Part shown: positions 46,405 to 55,751 of the stretch, piece after piece
How the letters are laid out: every line of letters starts with the position of its first letter
Numbering within the stretch: the stretch's first letter is position 1
NCBI RefSeq assembly: GCF_014698015.1
Contig: NZ_JACXBS010000003.1
Coordinates: forward strand, 124,001-188,000
Source of the DNA: Kocuria sp. cx-455
Lineage (GTDB): Bacteria; Actinomycetota; Actinomycetes; Actinomycetales; Micrococcaceae
Length of the DNA stretch: 64,000 nt
Reading direction: 5' to 3'
Notes under the pieces: generated by a model
Database searches by the model: none
Told to the model about the DNA's origin: nothing
What the model saw: only the letters and a program-made list of their open reading frames with translations
Made by a program: the position numbers and the translations under genes

Positions 46405-47825
46405 GCGGTCGTCCTCGATCGGAAGTGTCCCATCACGTGGTCCATGTTCAGGTATTCGACCCCGGGCGGCGCGGGCGGCGGATCCAGGAGCGTGGCGCCG
46501 TCCAGAACGGAGGTCCACGCGGCGTCGATGTCCGTCCAGCGCGTCACGAGCACCACGGACCAGCCGGAGGTTTCCAGAATGTCCGCGCTCTCGGGGCGGG
46601 CCAGGGGCGGGTCGAGCACCATGATCACCGAACCGGCAACGTTGCCTTTCGCCGCGCTCACGTAGCGGCGGGCGGCCTCGGCGGAGAGCTTGCCCGTGAT
46701 GAGCAGCAGCGGGTGGGTCAACGCTTCGCGGTCGAAGCGGGTGGCCAGCGGATCGGTCGCGGTGTCAGGTTCGGGGCGGGACACCAGGGCCGCCTGCGCC
46801 AATCCGTGCACCACTTCAAGGGCCGTGTTGTCCGTGACGGACGTGTCGCGCTGATCGGTGCTCGCCGTGTCACCGTGCGGCAGCGCTTGACCCTGGTCAT
46901 CCAGGGCGAAGACCACGGTTTCGCGGCGGGTCAGGTGATCCAGGATGGACGCCGTGACGCGCACGCCCCATTCGAACTCCTCGGTGGACGCCAGGATGCC
47001 CGCCCACACGCGCCCGCCGGGCCAGTGCTCCTGGCTCATGTCCAGGACGAGGACGGCCTTGCGCGTGCTGCGCGGGTCCTCCTGGCGCACCATGAGCTCG
47101 CCGTGCTTTGCCGACGCCGCCCAGTGCACCCGTCGCATCGGGTCACCGTGACGGTATTCGCGGGTAGTCACGTTGTCCGGACCGGGTTGGGGCATGGCCC
47201 GCCGCGAGGGATCACCGCCGGTTTCACGGACCCGCGAGGCACCCAGCTCGGTGAGGTCCTCGGTGTCCGGGGCGACCTGCAGGGTGGTGCGCTCGGCCAC
47301 GTCCAACAGCTCGGTCACCACGCCGAACGGGTCCTGGACCCGCACGGTCGCCGGGCCCAGTTCATACATTCCACGACGCCGCGGGCGCACCGTGTACGCC
47401 ACGGGCACGCCTGACACGGGGACGGAGAAGTCCCGGTCCTCGCCCAGTTGGGGGTCCACCGTTTCATGGACCTCGACCGCGGCGCGATCGTGAACGGTCG
47501 AGTCCGAGGAGTCCGCGCGGCGTCGGGAACCGAACTGCGAACGACGTCGCACGTGTAACGCGACCGAGGCGGCGTCCCCGACCGTGACCAGCGCCGGATC
47601 CACGGAACGTTTGAGCAGCACGCGAGGTTTGATCAACCACATTGCCAGCGAGGAAAACAACGGGAGCATGCCCAGGAACAGGGACAGCGCCAGCACGTCC
47701 TTACGACCCAGCCACGTGGCGGCGGCCAGGCACACGACGGCCGCGACCAGGAAACACCAGCCGCGCACCGTGAACTTGGCGCGGGAATCAACCCGCGCCT
47801 CGGCAGTGGAGGCGGTGTTGCTCAT
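46401..47825 (-). CDS. DUF58 protein, vWA-like partner of MoxR
   Basis: This 474-residue protein has two N-terminal helices (about residues 24-64) and a cytosolic or periplasmic body with the DUF58 signature REYRHGDPMRRVHWAASAKHGELMVRQED near residues 228-256 and a vWA-like strand AVLVLDMSQEHW. DUF58 proteins work with MoxR ATPases in assembly or activation of envelope complexes. The start overlaps moxR by 4 bp and the stop overlaps the transglutaminase-like gene by 4 bp, so all three are translationally coupled. Confidence 0.88.
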   Translation of the reverse strand: MSNTASTAEARVDSRAKFTVRGWCFLVAAVVCLAAATWLGRKDVLALSLFLGMLPLFSSLAMWLIKPRVLLKRSVDPALVTVGDAASVALHVRRRSQFGSRRRADSSDSTVHDRAAVEVHETVDPQLGEDRDFSVPVSGVPVAYTVRPRRRGMYELGPATVRVQDPFGVVTELLDVAERTTLQVAPDTEDLTELGASRVRETGGDPSRRAMPQPGPDNVTTREYRHGDPMRRVHWAASAKHGELMVRQEDPRSTRKAVLVLDMSQEHWPGGRVWAGILASTEEFEWGVRVTASILDHLTRRETVVFALDDQGQALPHGDTASTDQRDTSVTDNTALEVVHGLAQAALVSRPEPDTATDPLATRFDREALTHPLLLITGKLSAEAARRYVSAAKGNVAGSVIMVLDPPLARPESADILETSGWSVVLVTRWTDIDAAWTSVLDGATLLDPPPAPPGVEYLNMDHVMGHFRSRTTA

Positions 47826-48772
47826 CGGGATCCGGCGCCGTCCTCGGTGGGGACGCGCACGTCATCGAGAATGGCGCGCACCACGTCCTGGGCGCTGTCG
47901 GTGCCGGAGCGGCGCTCGAGCAATAACCGGTGGGCGAGTACGGGTACGGCAATGGCCTTGACGTCGTCCGGGAGTACATGGTTGCGTCCGGCCAGGGCGG
48001 CCTCGGCGCGTGCTGCGGCCTGCATTTGCAGTGCGGCGCGGGGGCTGGCGCCCAGGCGCAGGTGGGGGTGGGTGCGGGTGGCCTGGCACAGGGACACGAT
48101 GTAGCGGCGCACGGCCGTGGACACGTGCAACGAGCGCACGTGGTCGACCAGTTGCGTGGCCTGGTGGATGTCCACCACCGGCTGCAGGTCCTTGAGCGGT
48201 GAACCGGAGCCGTGGCCGGCCAGCATGTGCACCTCGGCGTCAGCGTCCGGGTAACCCATGGAAATCCGCGCGGTGAAACGATCACGCTGGGCCTCGGGGA
48301 GCGGGAAGGTGCCGTCCATCTCGACCGGGTTCTGCGTGGCCACCACCATGAACGGTGTGGCCAGCTGGTAGGTGGTGCCATCCGCGGTGACCTGGGATTC
48401 GGCCATGGCCTCCAAGAGAGCGGACTGGGTCTTGGCCGAAGCGCGGTTGATCTCGTCGCCGATCACCAGGTTCGCGAACACGGGCCCGGGCTTGAACTCG
48501 AATTCGCGGCGCACCTGGTCGTAGACGGAGACACCGGTGATGTCGGTGGGCAGCAGGTCCGGGGTGAACTGGATGCGGCTCACCGTGCCACCGATCGCAC
48601 CGGCCAGCGTGCGGGCCAACATGGTCTTGCCGACACCGGGAACATCCTCCACGAGCAAATGACCTCCGGCCAGCAGGACCGTGAGCGCGGTGCGGGTCTC
48701 GGTGGGCTTGCCGTCGATCACCGAGTTCATGCGGTCCAGGATGGCTCGGGTGTGCGTGGAGAACTGCTCCAT
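47822..48772 (-). CDS. MoxR-family AAA+ ATPase
   Basis: This 316-residue MoxR chaperone-like ATPase has Walker A GVPGVGKT (in LLVEDVPGVGKTMLARTL), Walker B LVIGDEINRA, sensor 1 ATQNPVEMDGTFPLPEAQ with the arginine finger region RDRF, and a helical lid. It is the first gene of the moxR-DUF58-transglutaminase operon. The ATG at 48772 has GAGGAA 3 nt upstream. The 126-bp divergent spacer to tatD is distinctly AT-richer than its surroundings and should hold the promoter. Confidence 0.93.
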   Translation of the reverse strand: MEQFSTHTRAILDRMNSVIDGKPTETRTALTVLLAGGHLLVEDVPGVGKTMLARTLAGAIGGTVSRIQFTPDLLPTDITGVSVYDQVRREFEFKPGPVFANLVIGDEINRASAKTQSALLEAMAESQVTADGTTYQLATPFMVVATQNPVEMDGTFPLPEAQRDRFTARISMGYPDADAEVHMLAGHGSGSPLKDLQPVVDIHQATQLVDHVRSLHVSTAVRRYIVSLCQATRTHPHLRLGASPRAALQMQAAARAEAALAGRNHVLPDDVKAIAVPVLAHRLLLERRSGTDSAQDVVRAILDDVRVPTEDGAGSR

Positions 48773-48898
48773 GGTTCCTCGTCTCGTGAAAAATTGCTGT
48801 GTCTATGTAATTGGTTCATATTCTCTCGCATTGTCACTGTCTGTCGGTCATGTTGAGCGGGGATGCTTCGGCCGGGTGGCGCGTCGTATCGTGGGCGG

Positions 48899-49900
48899 GT
48901 GATCGAAACGCCTATTGCTACCACGTTGTGGGACACCCACCAGCGCCCCCAGCCCCAACCCGGAACCCCTCCCGCGGCCTATTCCGCCGAGTGGTATCGG
49001 CTGCCGGATTCGGTGGAGAGCGGTGAAGGCACCGAACGCCGTGCCCTCACCGATCGCGACGGTCAACGCCGCAACGTGGAGTTCCCCGCACTGCCCGAAC
49101 CGCTGCCGCACCCGGTCGTGGACAACCACACCCACCTGGATATGTCGGACGGGCTGGTTCAGGTGTCGGTGATGGATGCCATGGATGCGGCGCGCTCCGC
49201 ATCGGTGCTCGGACTCGTGCAAGCCGGCTGCGATGTGGAATCCTCACGGTTCGCCGTGTCCGCGGCGCAGTCCGTGCCTGGTGTGCTGGCTGCGGTGGCG
49301 TTGCACCCGAACGAAGCACCGTCCTTGGCTGCTTCCGGTTCCTTGGCAGAGGCTTTGGCGCAGATCGATGAGCTGGCCTCCGAGGATCGGGTGCGGTGCA
49401 TTGGTGAGAGCGGTCTGGATCACGTGCACACGTGCGAGTCCGGGTACGCGGCGCAGGAGGAGTCCTTCCGCGCGCACATCGAGTTCGCAAAGAGGTACGA
49501 CCTGGCCCTGCAGATCCACGACCGTGAAGCCCACGCAGACGTGGTCCGCGTACTGCGCGAGGTCGGGGCGCCGCCACGCACGGTGTTCCATTGCTTCTCC
49601 GGTGATCCCGAACTGGCGCGCGTGTGCAATGAGAACGGTTGGTACATGTCCTTCGCGGGGACCGTCACGTTCAAGAACGCCAAGCCCTTGAAGGCCGCAT
49701 TGCTCGAGGCGGACCGATCACTCATCCTCACCGAGACGGATGCCCCGTTCCTCACCCCGCACCCGTTCCGGGGCCGACCCAACGCCCCGTACATGGTCAA
49801 TTACACGGTGCGCGGGATGGCGGAGATTCTCTCCACGGATCTCGAGGAGTTGTGCCGGCAGATCTGGGCCAACTCCGAGAGGGTGTACGGACAGTTCTAG
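48899..49900 (+). CDS. tatD: TatD-family metal-dependent deoxyribonuclease
   Basis: This 333-residue amidohydrolase-fold DNase has metal ligands His77 and His79 in VVDNHTHLD, Glu in RCIGESGLD, His in ALQIHDREAH and VFHCFSGD, and Asp in ILTETDAPFL. A 70-residue N-terminal extension (TLWDTHQRPQPQPGTPP and following) precedes the domain, as is common in Micrococcaceae. The GTG at 48899 is preceded by TATCGT with a 6-nt gap, a leaderless layout. In many actinobacteria rpfB follows tatD; here it does not. Confidence 0.92.
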   Translation: MIETPIATTLWDTHQRPQPQPGTPPAAYSAEWYRLPDSVESGEGTERRALTDRDGQRRNVEFPALPEPLPHPVVDNHTHLDMSDGLVQVSVMDAMDAARSASVLGLVQAGCDVESSRFAVSAAQSVPGVLAAVALHPNEAPSLAASGSLAEALAQIDELASEDRVRCIGESGLDHVHTCESGYAAQEESFRAHIEFAKRYDLALQIHDREAHADVVRVLREVGAPPRTVFHCFSGDPELARVCNENGWYMSFAGTVTFKNAKPLKAALLEADRSLILTETDAPFLTPHPFRGRPNAPYMVNYTVRGMAEILSTDLEELCRQIWANSERVYGQF

Positions 49901-50004
49901 GGCCCCAGGCGGACGAGTGTGACATCCGGGGCCAGAGCTCCGCGATATTCCGTGGCCGCTGACATGCGAGGTCGAGGTTCGTGGAAAACCCCGGCTACGG
50001 CCAC
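49901..50004. other. Structured tatD-ksgA spacer without rpfB
   Basis: The 226-bp spacer to ksgA contains two inverted repeats: GGCCCC/GGGGCC (49901-49906 and 49928-49933), which may terminate tatD, and CGTGGCCG/CGGCCACG (49951-49958 and 49998-50005). No coding region with an actinobacterial codon pattern is visible. This is where rpfB lies in mycobacteria. Confidence 0.35.
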
Positions 50005-50126
50005 GTAACTCGTCCCCATATGTTTACGACCGCGGCCATCCTGCCACCCTCTGCCCGAAATCTTGGCCCCCACCCGCGGCACCCCTCTCCGCGAAGCACA
50101 CCGCCCGAGCAACGTAGGATGAACCG

Positions 50127-51008
50127 GTGACCGACCAGAGCCCTGACGGCCCGCTCCTGGGCCCCGCAGAAATCCGAGAACTGGCCGAGCGAGCGGGCAT
50201 TCGCCCCACCAAGACGCTCGGCCAGAACTTCGTGATCGACCCCAACACGATTCGGCGGATCGTGGCCACGGCGCATCTCACCTCGAACGATCATGTCCTG
50301 GAGGTGGGGCCCGGCCTGGGGTCGTTGACGCTGGGTCTGCTGGCGGCGTCGTCGGCGGTGACGGCGGTGGAGATCGACCCACCGCTCGCGGCGCAGCTCC
50401 CGGAAACGGTCGAGCGTTTTTATCCCGAGGCGGCGTCGCGCTTGAACGTGGTGCTGCACGACGCCGCTCGCGTTACCGACCTGCCCGGCGCCACCCCGCC
50501 GACGGCGCTCGTGGCCAACCTGCCGTACAACGTGGCCGTGCCGGTGCTCCTGCACATCCTGGAAACGTTCCCCACCGTGCGCCACGGCTTGGTCATGGTC
50601 CAGGAAGAGGTCGCCGATCGTCTCGCCGCTGGACCGGGATCGCGGGTGTACGGTGTGCCGTCGGTCAAGGCCAACTGGTACGCGGAAGTGTCCAAGGCCG
50701 GTGTGATCGGCAAGAACGTGTTTTGGCCGGCGCCCAAGATCGCGTCCGGTCTGGTGCGGTTCGAACGTCGTGACCCGCCGGCCGATGAGGCGCTGCGCAC
50801 GGACGTTTTCGCGGTGATCGATGCCGCCTTCGCACAGCGGCGCAAAACCCTCCGTGCGGCACTGAGCGGCTGGGCCGGATCCGGTCCGCGGGCGGAAAAG
50901 ATCCTGCGCGCGGCCGGTATCGACCCCGGCGAGCGCGGCGAAAAACTCGACGTCAAAGCGTATGCGCGAATTGCGCAGGCACAACCGACCACGGAGCACC
51001 ACGAATGA
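50127..51008 (+). CDS. rsmA: 16S rRNA (adenine1518/1519-N6)-dimethyltransferase
   Basis: RsmA (KsgA) dimethylates two adjacent adenines near the 3' end of 16S rRNA during 30S maturation. The 293-residue protein has the SAM motif [15 protein letters not shown] near residue 60, [10 protein letters not shown], the catalytic [11 protein letters not shown] near residue 131 and the C-terminal [10 protein letters not shown]. The GTG at 50127 is preceded by TAGGAT with a 6-nt gap (leaderless). The stop overlaps the ispE start by 4 bp. Confidence 0.96.
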   Translation: MTDQSPDGPLLGPAEIRELAERAGIRPTKTLGQNFVIDPNTIRRIVATAHLTSNDHVLEVGPGLGSLTLGLLAASSAVTAVEIDPPLAAQLPETVERFYPEAASRLNVVLHDAARVTDLPGATPPTALVANLPYNVAVPVLLHILETFPTVRHGLVMVQEEVADRLAAGPGSRVYGVPSVKANWYAEVSKAGVIGKNVFWPAPKIASGLVRFERRDPPADEALRTDVFAVIDAAFAQRRKTLRAALSGWAGSGPRAEKILRAAGIDPGERGEKLDVKAYARIAQAQPTTEHHE

Positions 51009-52018
51009 ACCCCGCCGGATTGCGGGCCTCGGCATCGGCCCCCGCCAAGACGAATCTGGCGCTGCACGTGGGCGACCCCGGGTCCGACGGATACCACCCG
51101 CTGGAAACCCTGTTCATCGCCGTGGACGTCCACGAGATCGTGACGGCCTCGATCAACTCCCACGTGACCCGGCGCGGCAGCGGCGTGGTGGTGTCGGTGT
51201 CCCCGGCGCCCGGTAGCGAGTACGCGGAAATGATCCAATCCGGTGCGGCGACGCTTTCGGACATTCCCCTGGACGAGTCGAACCTCGCGGTGCGTGCCGC
51301 GCTCGCCGTGTGCGCGGCTCACGACTGCAATCCCGGGATCGAGCTGCGGATCGACAAGGCCGTTCCCGTGGCCGGTGGCATGGGTGGCGGTTCTGCGGAT
51401 GCCGCCGCCGCACTCGTGGCCGTGGACGCGTTGCTCGCCAAGCACCTTGACCAGCCCCGGTTGGGTCGTGACCGGCTCATGGACATCGGGTCCGAGCTCG
51501 GTGCCGATGTCCCCTTCATGGTCCTCGGTGGTCTGGCTGAAGGCCGGGGTAAGGGCAATGACCTACGCAGCGCGGAGACCAGGGAACAACTTCACTTGGT
51601 CTTCGTCCCCCAGGACCAGGGGCTGTCGACCCCGGCGGTATTCCGGCTGTGGGACCGTGCGCACCGGGCCGACGCGGACCAGGGAAGCGCCCACGCTCCG
51701 GACCCCTTGAATCCGACACTCGTGGAGTCGGCCGCCGTGGGAGATGCCGCGGGGGTGGCCACGTGGGTTCGCAATGATCTGCAGCCGCCCGCCATTGAGC
51801 TACTCCCCGAACTGGCCACGTTGCTCAACCACGGCGTCGACCTGGGCGCGCTCGCCGGGTGGGTCTCCGGATCGGGGCCCACGGTGTGTTTCTTGGCCAA
51901 ATCCGCGCAGGATGCGGACAATCTGGTCGACGGCTTGCGCCGCGAGCACCGGTACGCTTTTTCAACCACGGGGCCCGTGAAGGGTGCCCAACTGATCCCC
52001 GAGTGGGGCACAATCTAG
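51005..52018 (+). CDS. ispE: 4-Diphosphocytidyl-2-C-methyl-D-erythritol kinase
   Basis: IspE phosphorylates CDP-methylerythritol in the non-mevalonate isoprenoid pathway that supplies the prenyltransferase encoded at 7254. The 337-residue GHMP kinase has [13 protein letters not shown] near the N-terminus with its catalytic lysine, the ATP loop [24 protein letters not shown] and [19 protein letters not shown] with the catalytic aspartate, and [13 protein letters not shown] near the end. It is translationally coupled to rsmA by an ATGA overlap, the usual arrangement. Confidence 0.95.
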   Translation: MNPAGLRASASAPAKTNLALHVGDPGSDGYHPLETLFIAVDVHEIVTASINSHVTRRGSGVVVSVSPAPGSEYAEMIQSGAATLSDIPLDESNLAVRAALAVCAAHDCNPGIELRIDKAVPVAGGMGGGSADAAAALVAVDALLAKHLDQPRLGRDRLMDIGSELGADVPFMVLGGLAEGRGKGNDLRSAETREQLHLVFVPQDQGLSTPAVFRLWDRAHRADADQGSAHAPDPLNPTLVESAAVGDAAGVATWVRNDLQPPAIELLPELATLLNHGVDLGALAGWVSGSGPTVCFLAKSAQDADNLVDGLRREHRYAFSTTGPVKGAQLIPEWGTI

Positions 52019-52061
52019 ACCAATGCGCCCGCGCTCGCGGACCCTGACGTGAGGAGACAGC

Positions 52062-53522
52062 ATGCCCATTCGTCCCCACCAGGTCCAGGCCGTGCCCAAA
52101 CCACTCGTCGAGGGTTTGGAAAAGCTGCGCGAGGAATTGAACATTCCCGAGGATTTCCCGGCCGAGGTGCACAGCGCCGCTCTGCACGCCGCACAGCACC
52201 CTCGCCTTCCCGAGCTGGACCGTACCGATCTGGAATTCGTGACCGTGGACCCGGAGGGCTCCCGGGATCTGGATCAAGCGGTGTTCATCGAGGCATCCGG
52301 GTCCGGATACATCGTCTGGTACGCCATTGCCGATGTCGCCGCGTTCGTGATCCCCGGGGACCCCCTCGACCTGGAAGCCCACGTCCGCGGTCAGACCCTG
52401 TATGGCCCACACAAGCGCACTCCGCTGCACCCTCCGGAGCTTTCCGAAGACGCCGCAAGTTTGCTTGAGCACGAGATCCGGCCCGCCGTGCTGTGGCGGA
52501 TTGCCCTGGATGACAAGGGGCATCAGACAGCTCGCACCGTCCAGAGAGCCCTGGTCCGTAGCCGCGCCCAACTCACGTACCGAGAGGTTCAGGACGCCCT
52601 CGACAGCGGCACCGCCTCGGCACCTCTGCGACTGCTCAAGACCGTGGGATTGCTGCGCGAACACATCGAGCAAGAACGTGGCGGCGTGAGCCTGCGAATT
52701 CCCGAGCAGGAGGTCGAGACATCCAACGGGGAATGGCACATCGTGCACCGTTCCGCGCTCCCCGTTGAGGGTTGGAACGCACAGATCTCACTGCTCACGG
52801 GAATGGCCGCCGCCGAAATCATGCTCGAGGCCGGGGTGGGTCTGCTGCGGACCTTACCGCCCGCCGACGCCGCCTCGTTGCGCAAACTTTGCGAGACCGC
52901 CAAAGCGCTGCGGATCGATTGGCCGCCCGAGATGGACTACACCGAATTCGTGCGCACCCTGGACCCGCAGCGCCCGGATCACGCGGCCATGCTGTATTCG
53001 TGCACCCTGTTGTTCCGCGGGGCGGGGTACCTGGCGTTCAACGGGCAACGGCCGGACAATGCGCAACACGCTGCTCTGGCCACCCATTACGCGCATGTGA
53101 CGGCTCCGCTTCGGCGGCTGGTGGACCGCTACGCGGGTGAAGTCTGTCTTGCCGTGTGCGCGGGGGAGCCGGTTCCCGAGTGGGTGGCCACCGCATTGGC
53201 CCGGTTGCCCAGGGAAATGGAGTCATCCAACCGCAAGGCATCGGCCTATGAACGGGGCATCGTGAACATGGTGGAGACGTTCATGCTGTCCCCGCACGTG
53301 GGCGAGGAATTCACGGGCACCGTGGTCGAGGTGGATGAAACCGGGGAGAGGGGTCGCTTCATCATCAGGACTCCGGCCGTGGAAGCAGGCATCAGGGGCG
53401 TTGATCTACCGTTCGGGCAGGAGATCCGGGTGCGCCTGGTGGCTGCCGACCTGCAGAACGGACAGTCGCGCTTCGAACTGGTGTGCTCGGGAGCCGTGCT
53501 CTCGGCGACAGCCGATTGCTAG
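52062..53522 (+). CDS. RNB-domain exoribonuclease (RNase II/R superfamily, short form)
   Basis: This 486-residue 3'-5' exoribonuclease consists mainly of the RNB domain. The acidic metal motif is FVTVDPEGSRDLDQAVF with Asp63, Asp69 and Asp71; the fourth aspartate of E. coli RNase II (DMDDA) is Gln72 here. No N-terminal cold-shock domains and only a short C-terminal OB-like part are present, so it is shorter than RNase R. The ATG at 52062 has GAGGAG 6 nt upstream. Its stop shares the tetranucleotide CTAG with the convergent permease stop, leaving no room for a terminator. Confidence 0.9.
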   Translation: MPIRPHQVQAVPKPLVEGLEKLREELNIPEDFPAEVHSAALHAAQHPRLPELDRTDLEFVTVDPEGSRDLDQAVFIEASGSGYIVWYAIADVAAFVIPGDPLDLEAHVRGQTLYGPHKRTPLHPPELSEDAASLLEHEIRPAVLWRIALDDKGHQTARTVQRALVRSRAQLTYREVQDALDSGTASAPLRLLKTVGLLREHIEQERGGVSLRIPEQEVETSNGEWHIVHRSALPVEGWNAQISLLTGMAAAEIMLEAGVGLLRTLPPADAASLRKLCETAKALRIDWPPEMDYTEFVRTLDPQRPDHAAMLYSCTLLFRGAGYLAFNGQRPDNAQHAALATHYAHVTAPLRRLVDRYAGEVCLAVCAGEPVPEWVATALARLPREMESSNRKASAYERGIVNMVETFMLSPHVGEEFTGTVVEVDETGERGRFIIRTPAVEAGIRGVDLPFGQEIRVRLVAADLQNGQSRFELVCSGAVLSATADC

Positions 53523-54877
53523 TTCTCCAAATGCATGTGCGGAACCGGCCTCGTGAACATACGGGTATGCCACATCAATTGAATGAAGCCCACGGCTATC
53601 CATGCCAGTCCCAAGAGAACTGTATTGCCTGTTAGGCTCGTCCACAGCCATGCGGTGAGGAAAAATCCGATCAGTGGAATAACTCCGTAACAGATAATTG
53701 CGCCCATTGATCGGCGGCGATCTTGAATCAAGAATACCGAAATGACGCTGAGGTTCACCATGCTGAAGGCGGTCAGCGCTCCGAAACTGACTATGGAGGC
53801 GACGAAATCGACATCCGCAAAGACTGCCGATGTCGAGATGAGGGCCACTACGAGAATCGCACCGACGGGCGTGCGGAAACGACGGGAAATGGTACCGAAC
53901 AATTTTTCGGGGAGTACGCGGTCACGGCCCATCGCGTAAAGGATCCTTGAGACCGAGGCTTGCGATGCCAGCGCAGACCCGAGGGCGCCGGTGACATAGG
54001 CGGCCAGGAATAGCGCCGTCAGCAGGTTTCCGCCGATGTGGGCCAGTACTGAAATGGCCGCAACGTCTGCCTCGCCTCCCGTGATGACTGCGGGGTGAGC
54101 CATGTAGGCGAACCATGACACGGCCACGAAGAACACCCCACCGATGACCGTGGTGAGAATAACCGCCCGTGGGATTGACTGTTTGGGCGCTCTAGCCTCT
54201 TCGGCCATGGTCGAGATCGCATCAAACCCAAGAAAGGAGAGACACAATACCGCAGCACCTGCGGCTACCGCCGTCAAATTGAAGTCCGACCGGATAAAAG
54301 GGTCCAACGGACCGGCGGCCGGGTCGAAGGCTCGGGCCGCAAAGACAAAGAAGATCATGAAGAAAATGACCTGAAGCAGAACAAGTACCATATTCGCGCT
54401 TTTCACCACCAGGATTCCCACGATGTTGAGCACGGTGACGAGAACCAGGGCCGTCAGAGAGAAAGCCCATGCCGGAATGGCTGGGAACTGTTCCGCAAGG
54501 TACAGGCCGATCAAGAGGTAATTGAGCATCGGTAGCAGGACGTAGTCGATCATGACGGCCCATCCGGTGAGGAAGCCCACGCCGCCACCCAGTCCCTCCC
54601 GGGTGTAGGCGTAGGCGGAGCCTGCCGAATCAACTCTGCGCCCCATGAACGCGTAGCTGCACGCAGTAAAGAGCATGGCCGCCAGGGTGATGAGATAGGC
54701 GCTGGCGAGGAATCCTCCGGTGATGTCGTTGACTATGCCGTACGTCGTGAAGACGGTCATCGGAACCATGTAGGACAGCCCGAAGAACACGAGGGTGGGC
54801 AGTCCCATCGAGCGACGTAGCGACCCACCCGCTTCGCGGTGGTCACTCATGGGTTCGTTGCGGTGTGAAATGAGCAT
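53519..54877 (-). CDS. APC-family amine/amino acid permease, probably for putrescine
   Basis: This 452-residue permease has 12 predicted helices and APC features: FGLSYMVPMTVFTTYGIVNDIT in the first helix, SAGSAYAYTREGLGGGVGFLTGW, and FLGFDAISTMAEEARAPKQSIPRAVILTT after the sixth helix. PuuP-like putrescine importers share this pattern, and the divergent TetR-amine oxidase operon makes putrescine the best guess. The ATG at 54877 has AGGAG 9 nt upstream. Third codon positions look less GC-biased by eye than in neighbouring housekeeping genes, which may indicate recent transfer. Confidence 0.82.
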   Translation of the reverse strand: MLISHRNEPMSDHREAGGSLRRSMGLPTLVFFGLSYMVPMTVFTTYGIVNDITGGFLASAYLITLAAMLFTACSYAFMGRRVDSAGSAYAYTREGLGGGVGFLTGWAVMIDYVLLPMLNYLLIGLYLAEQFPAIPAWAFSLTALVLVTVLNIVGILVVKSANMVLVLLQVIFFMIFFVFAARAFDPAAGPLDPFIRSDFNLTAVAAGAAVLCLSFLGFDAISTMAEEARAPKQSIPRAVILTTVIGGVFFVAVSWFAYMAHPAVITGGEADVAAISVLAHIGGNLLTALFLAAYVTGALGSALASQASVSRILYAMGRDRVLPEKLFGTISRRFRTPVGAILVVALISTSAVFADVDFVASIVSFGALTAFSMVNLSVISVFLIQDRRRSMGAIICYGVIPLIGFFLTAWLWTSLTGNTVLLGLAWIAVGFIQLMWHTRMFTRPVPHMHLEN

Positions 54878-54972
54878 GACCTGAGACTCCTATGTCCGGG
54901 GGACCTGCACGTTTGCGGCCTGGATCAAAGCACGGACGTCCGGTGACCTTGACACCTCACCGGGACAGCGGC

Positions 54973-54994
54973 ATATTGACCATGTGGTCAATAT
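54973..54994. promoter_or_regulatory. Perfect 22-bp palindrome between the permease and TetR genes
   Basis: The arms ATATTGACCA (54973-54982) and TGGTCAATAT (54985-54994) are exact reverse complements around TG. It stands between the divergent permease (start 54877) and TetR (start 55035) genes, the standard position and size for a TetR dimer operator controlling both. Confidence 0.8.
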
Positions 54995-55034
54995 CACTTT
55001 TTCGAGAGCTTAGAGTGGGCACCGGGGGCTGTCA

Positions 55035-55751
55035 ATGGATACGACCGTGAGCAAGAAAACCGCAGAAGGAGGCGGGGCAACCGCCGGCGTGCGCCGTCGA
55101 TTGTCACCGGAGAAGCGACGGGAGGCCATTGCGGTCACAGCACAACAACTGGCCCTGACCGACGGCCTGCAAAACCTGACGCATCGGAATATCGCCGCCA
55201 AGCTAGGGGTCACCCACGCGCTGGTGGTGCACTACGAGCCGAGTATTGAGTCCTTGCGGCTGCGCGTGTACCAAGACCTTCTCCAGGCCGAATTCATGAC
55301 GGTCACGTCGCAGGTGGCCCGATACCCAAGGGCAGTGCACAAACTGTCCGAGCTGATTCGATTGACGAGCCGCCCGGGAAGAGAAGACTACGCCGGGGTG
55401 TGGCTCGACGGGTGGAGCCTGGGCCGCCGTCATCCGGAGACGGCCCACGCCGTGCGCCACATGATGGACCGTTGGCAGGCCATGGTGGCCGCCATCCTGG
55501 AACAGGGGACGTCGGACGGGGACTTCGACGTGCCGGGTGCGGACAGCTGCGCCTGGGAGATCATTGCTCTCCTGGACGGGTTCAACGCGCACACCATCGT
55601 GGGATACCGAGACCCGGGACAGTACCGTGAGCGTATTTCGGCACCCATTGAAGCTCGTTTGAACATGACCCCCGGAACTCTGACCGAAGATCCACCGCCC
55701 CCGCTTCAGAAGCCCGTGGATGGTTCACCGCAACCACAGGAGGAACAGTGA
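55035..55751 (+). CDS. TetR-family transcriptional regulator of the putrescine locus
   Basis: This 238-residue regulator has an N-terminal helix-turn-helix (about residues 26-72, RREAIAVTAQQLALTDGLQNLTHRNIAAKLGVTHALVVHY) and an all-helical ligand-binding domain. It probably represses the permease and its own operon and is released by a polyamine or aldehyde product. Its stop overlaps the amine oxidase start (GTGA), so both are cotranscribed. An alternative GTG start lies at 55047. The proline-rich C-terminal tail is unusual but short. Confidence 0.88.
   Translation: MDTTVSKKTAEGGGATAGVRRRLSPEKRREAIAVTAQQLALTDGLQNLTHRNIAAKLGVTHALVVHYEPSIESLRLRVYQDLLQAEFMTVTSQVARYPRAVHKLSELIRLTSRPGREDYAGVWLDGWSLGRRHPETAHAVRHMMDRWQAMVAAILEQGTSDGDFDVPGADSCAWEIIALLDGFNAHTIVGYRDPGQYRERISAPIEARLNMTPGTLTEDPPPPLQKPVDGSPQPQEEQ

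Noticed and set aside
49897..50112. 71-codon minus-strand open frame in the tatD-rsmA gap
   Set aside because: It has no ribosome site or -10 hexamer, no family resemblance and crosses the inverted repeats; it is probably not coding.
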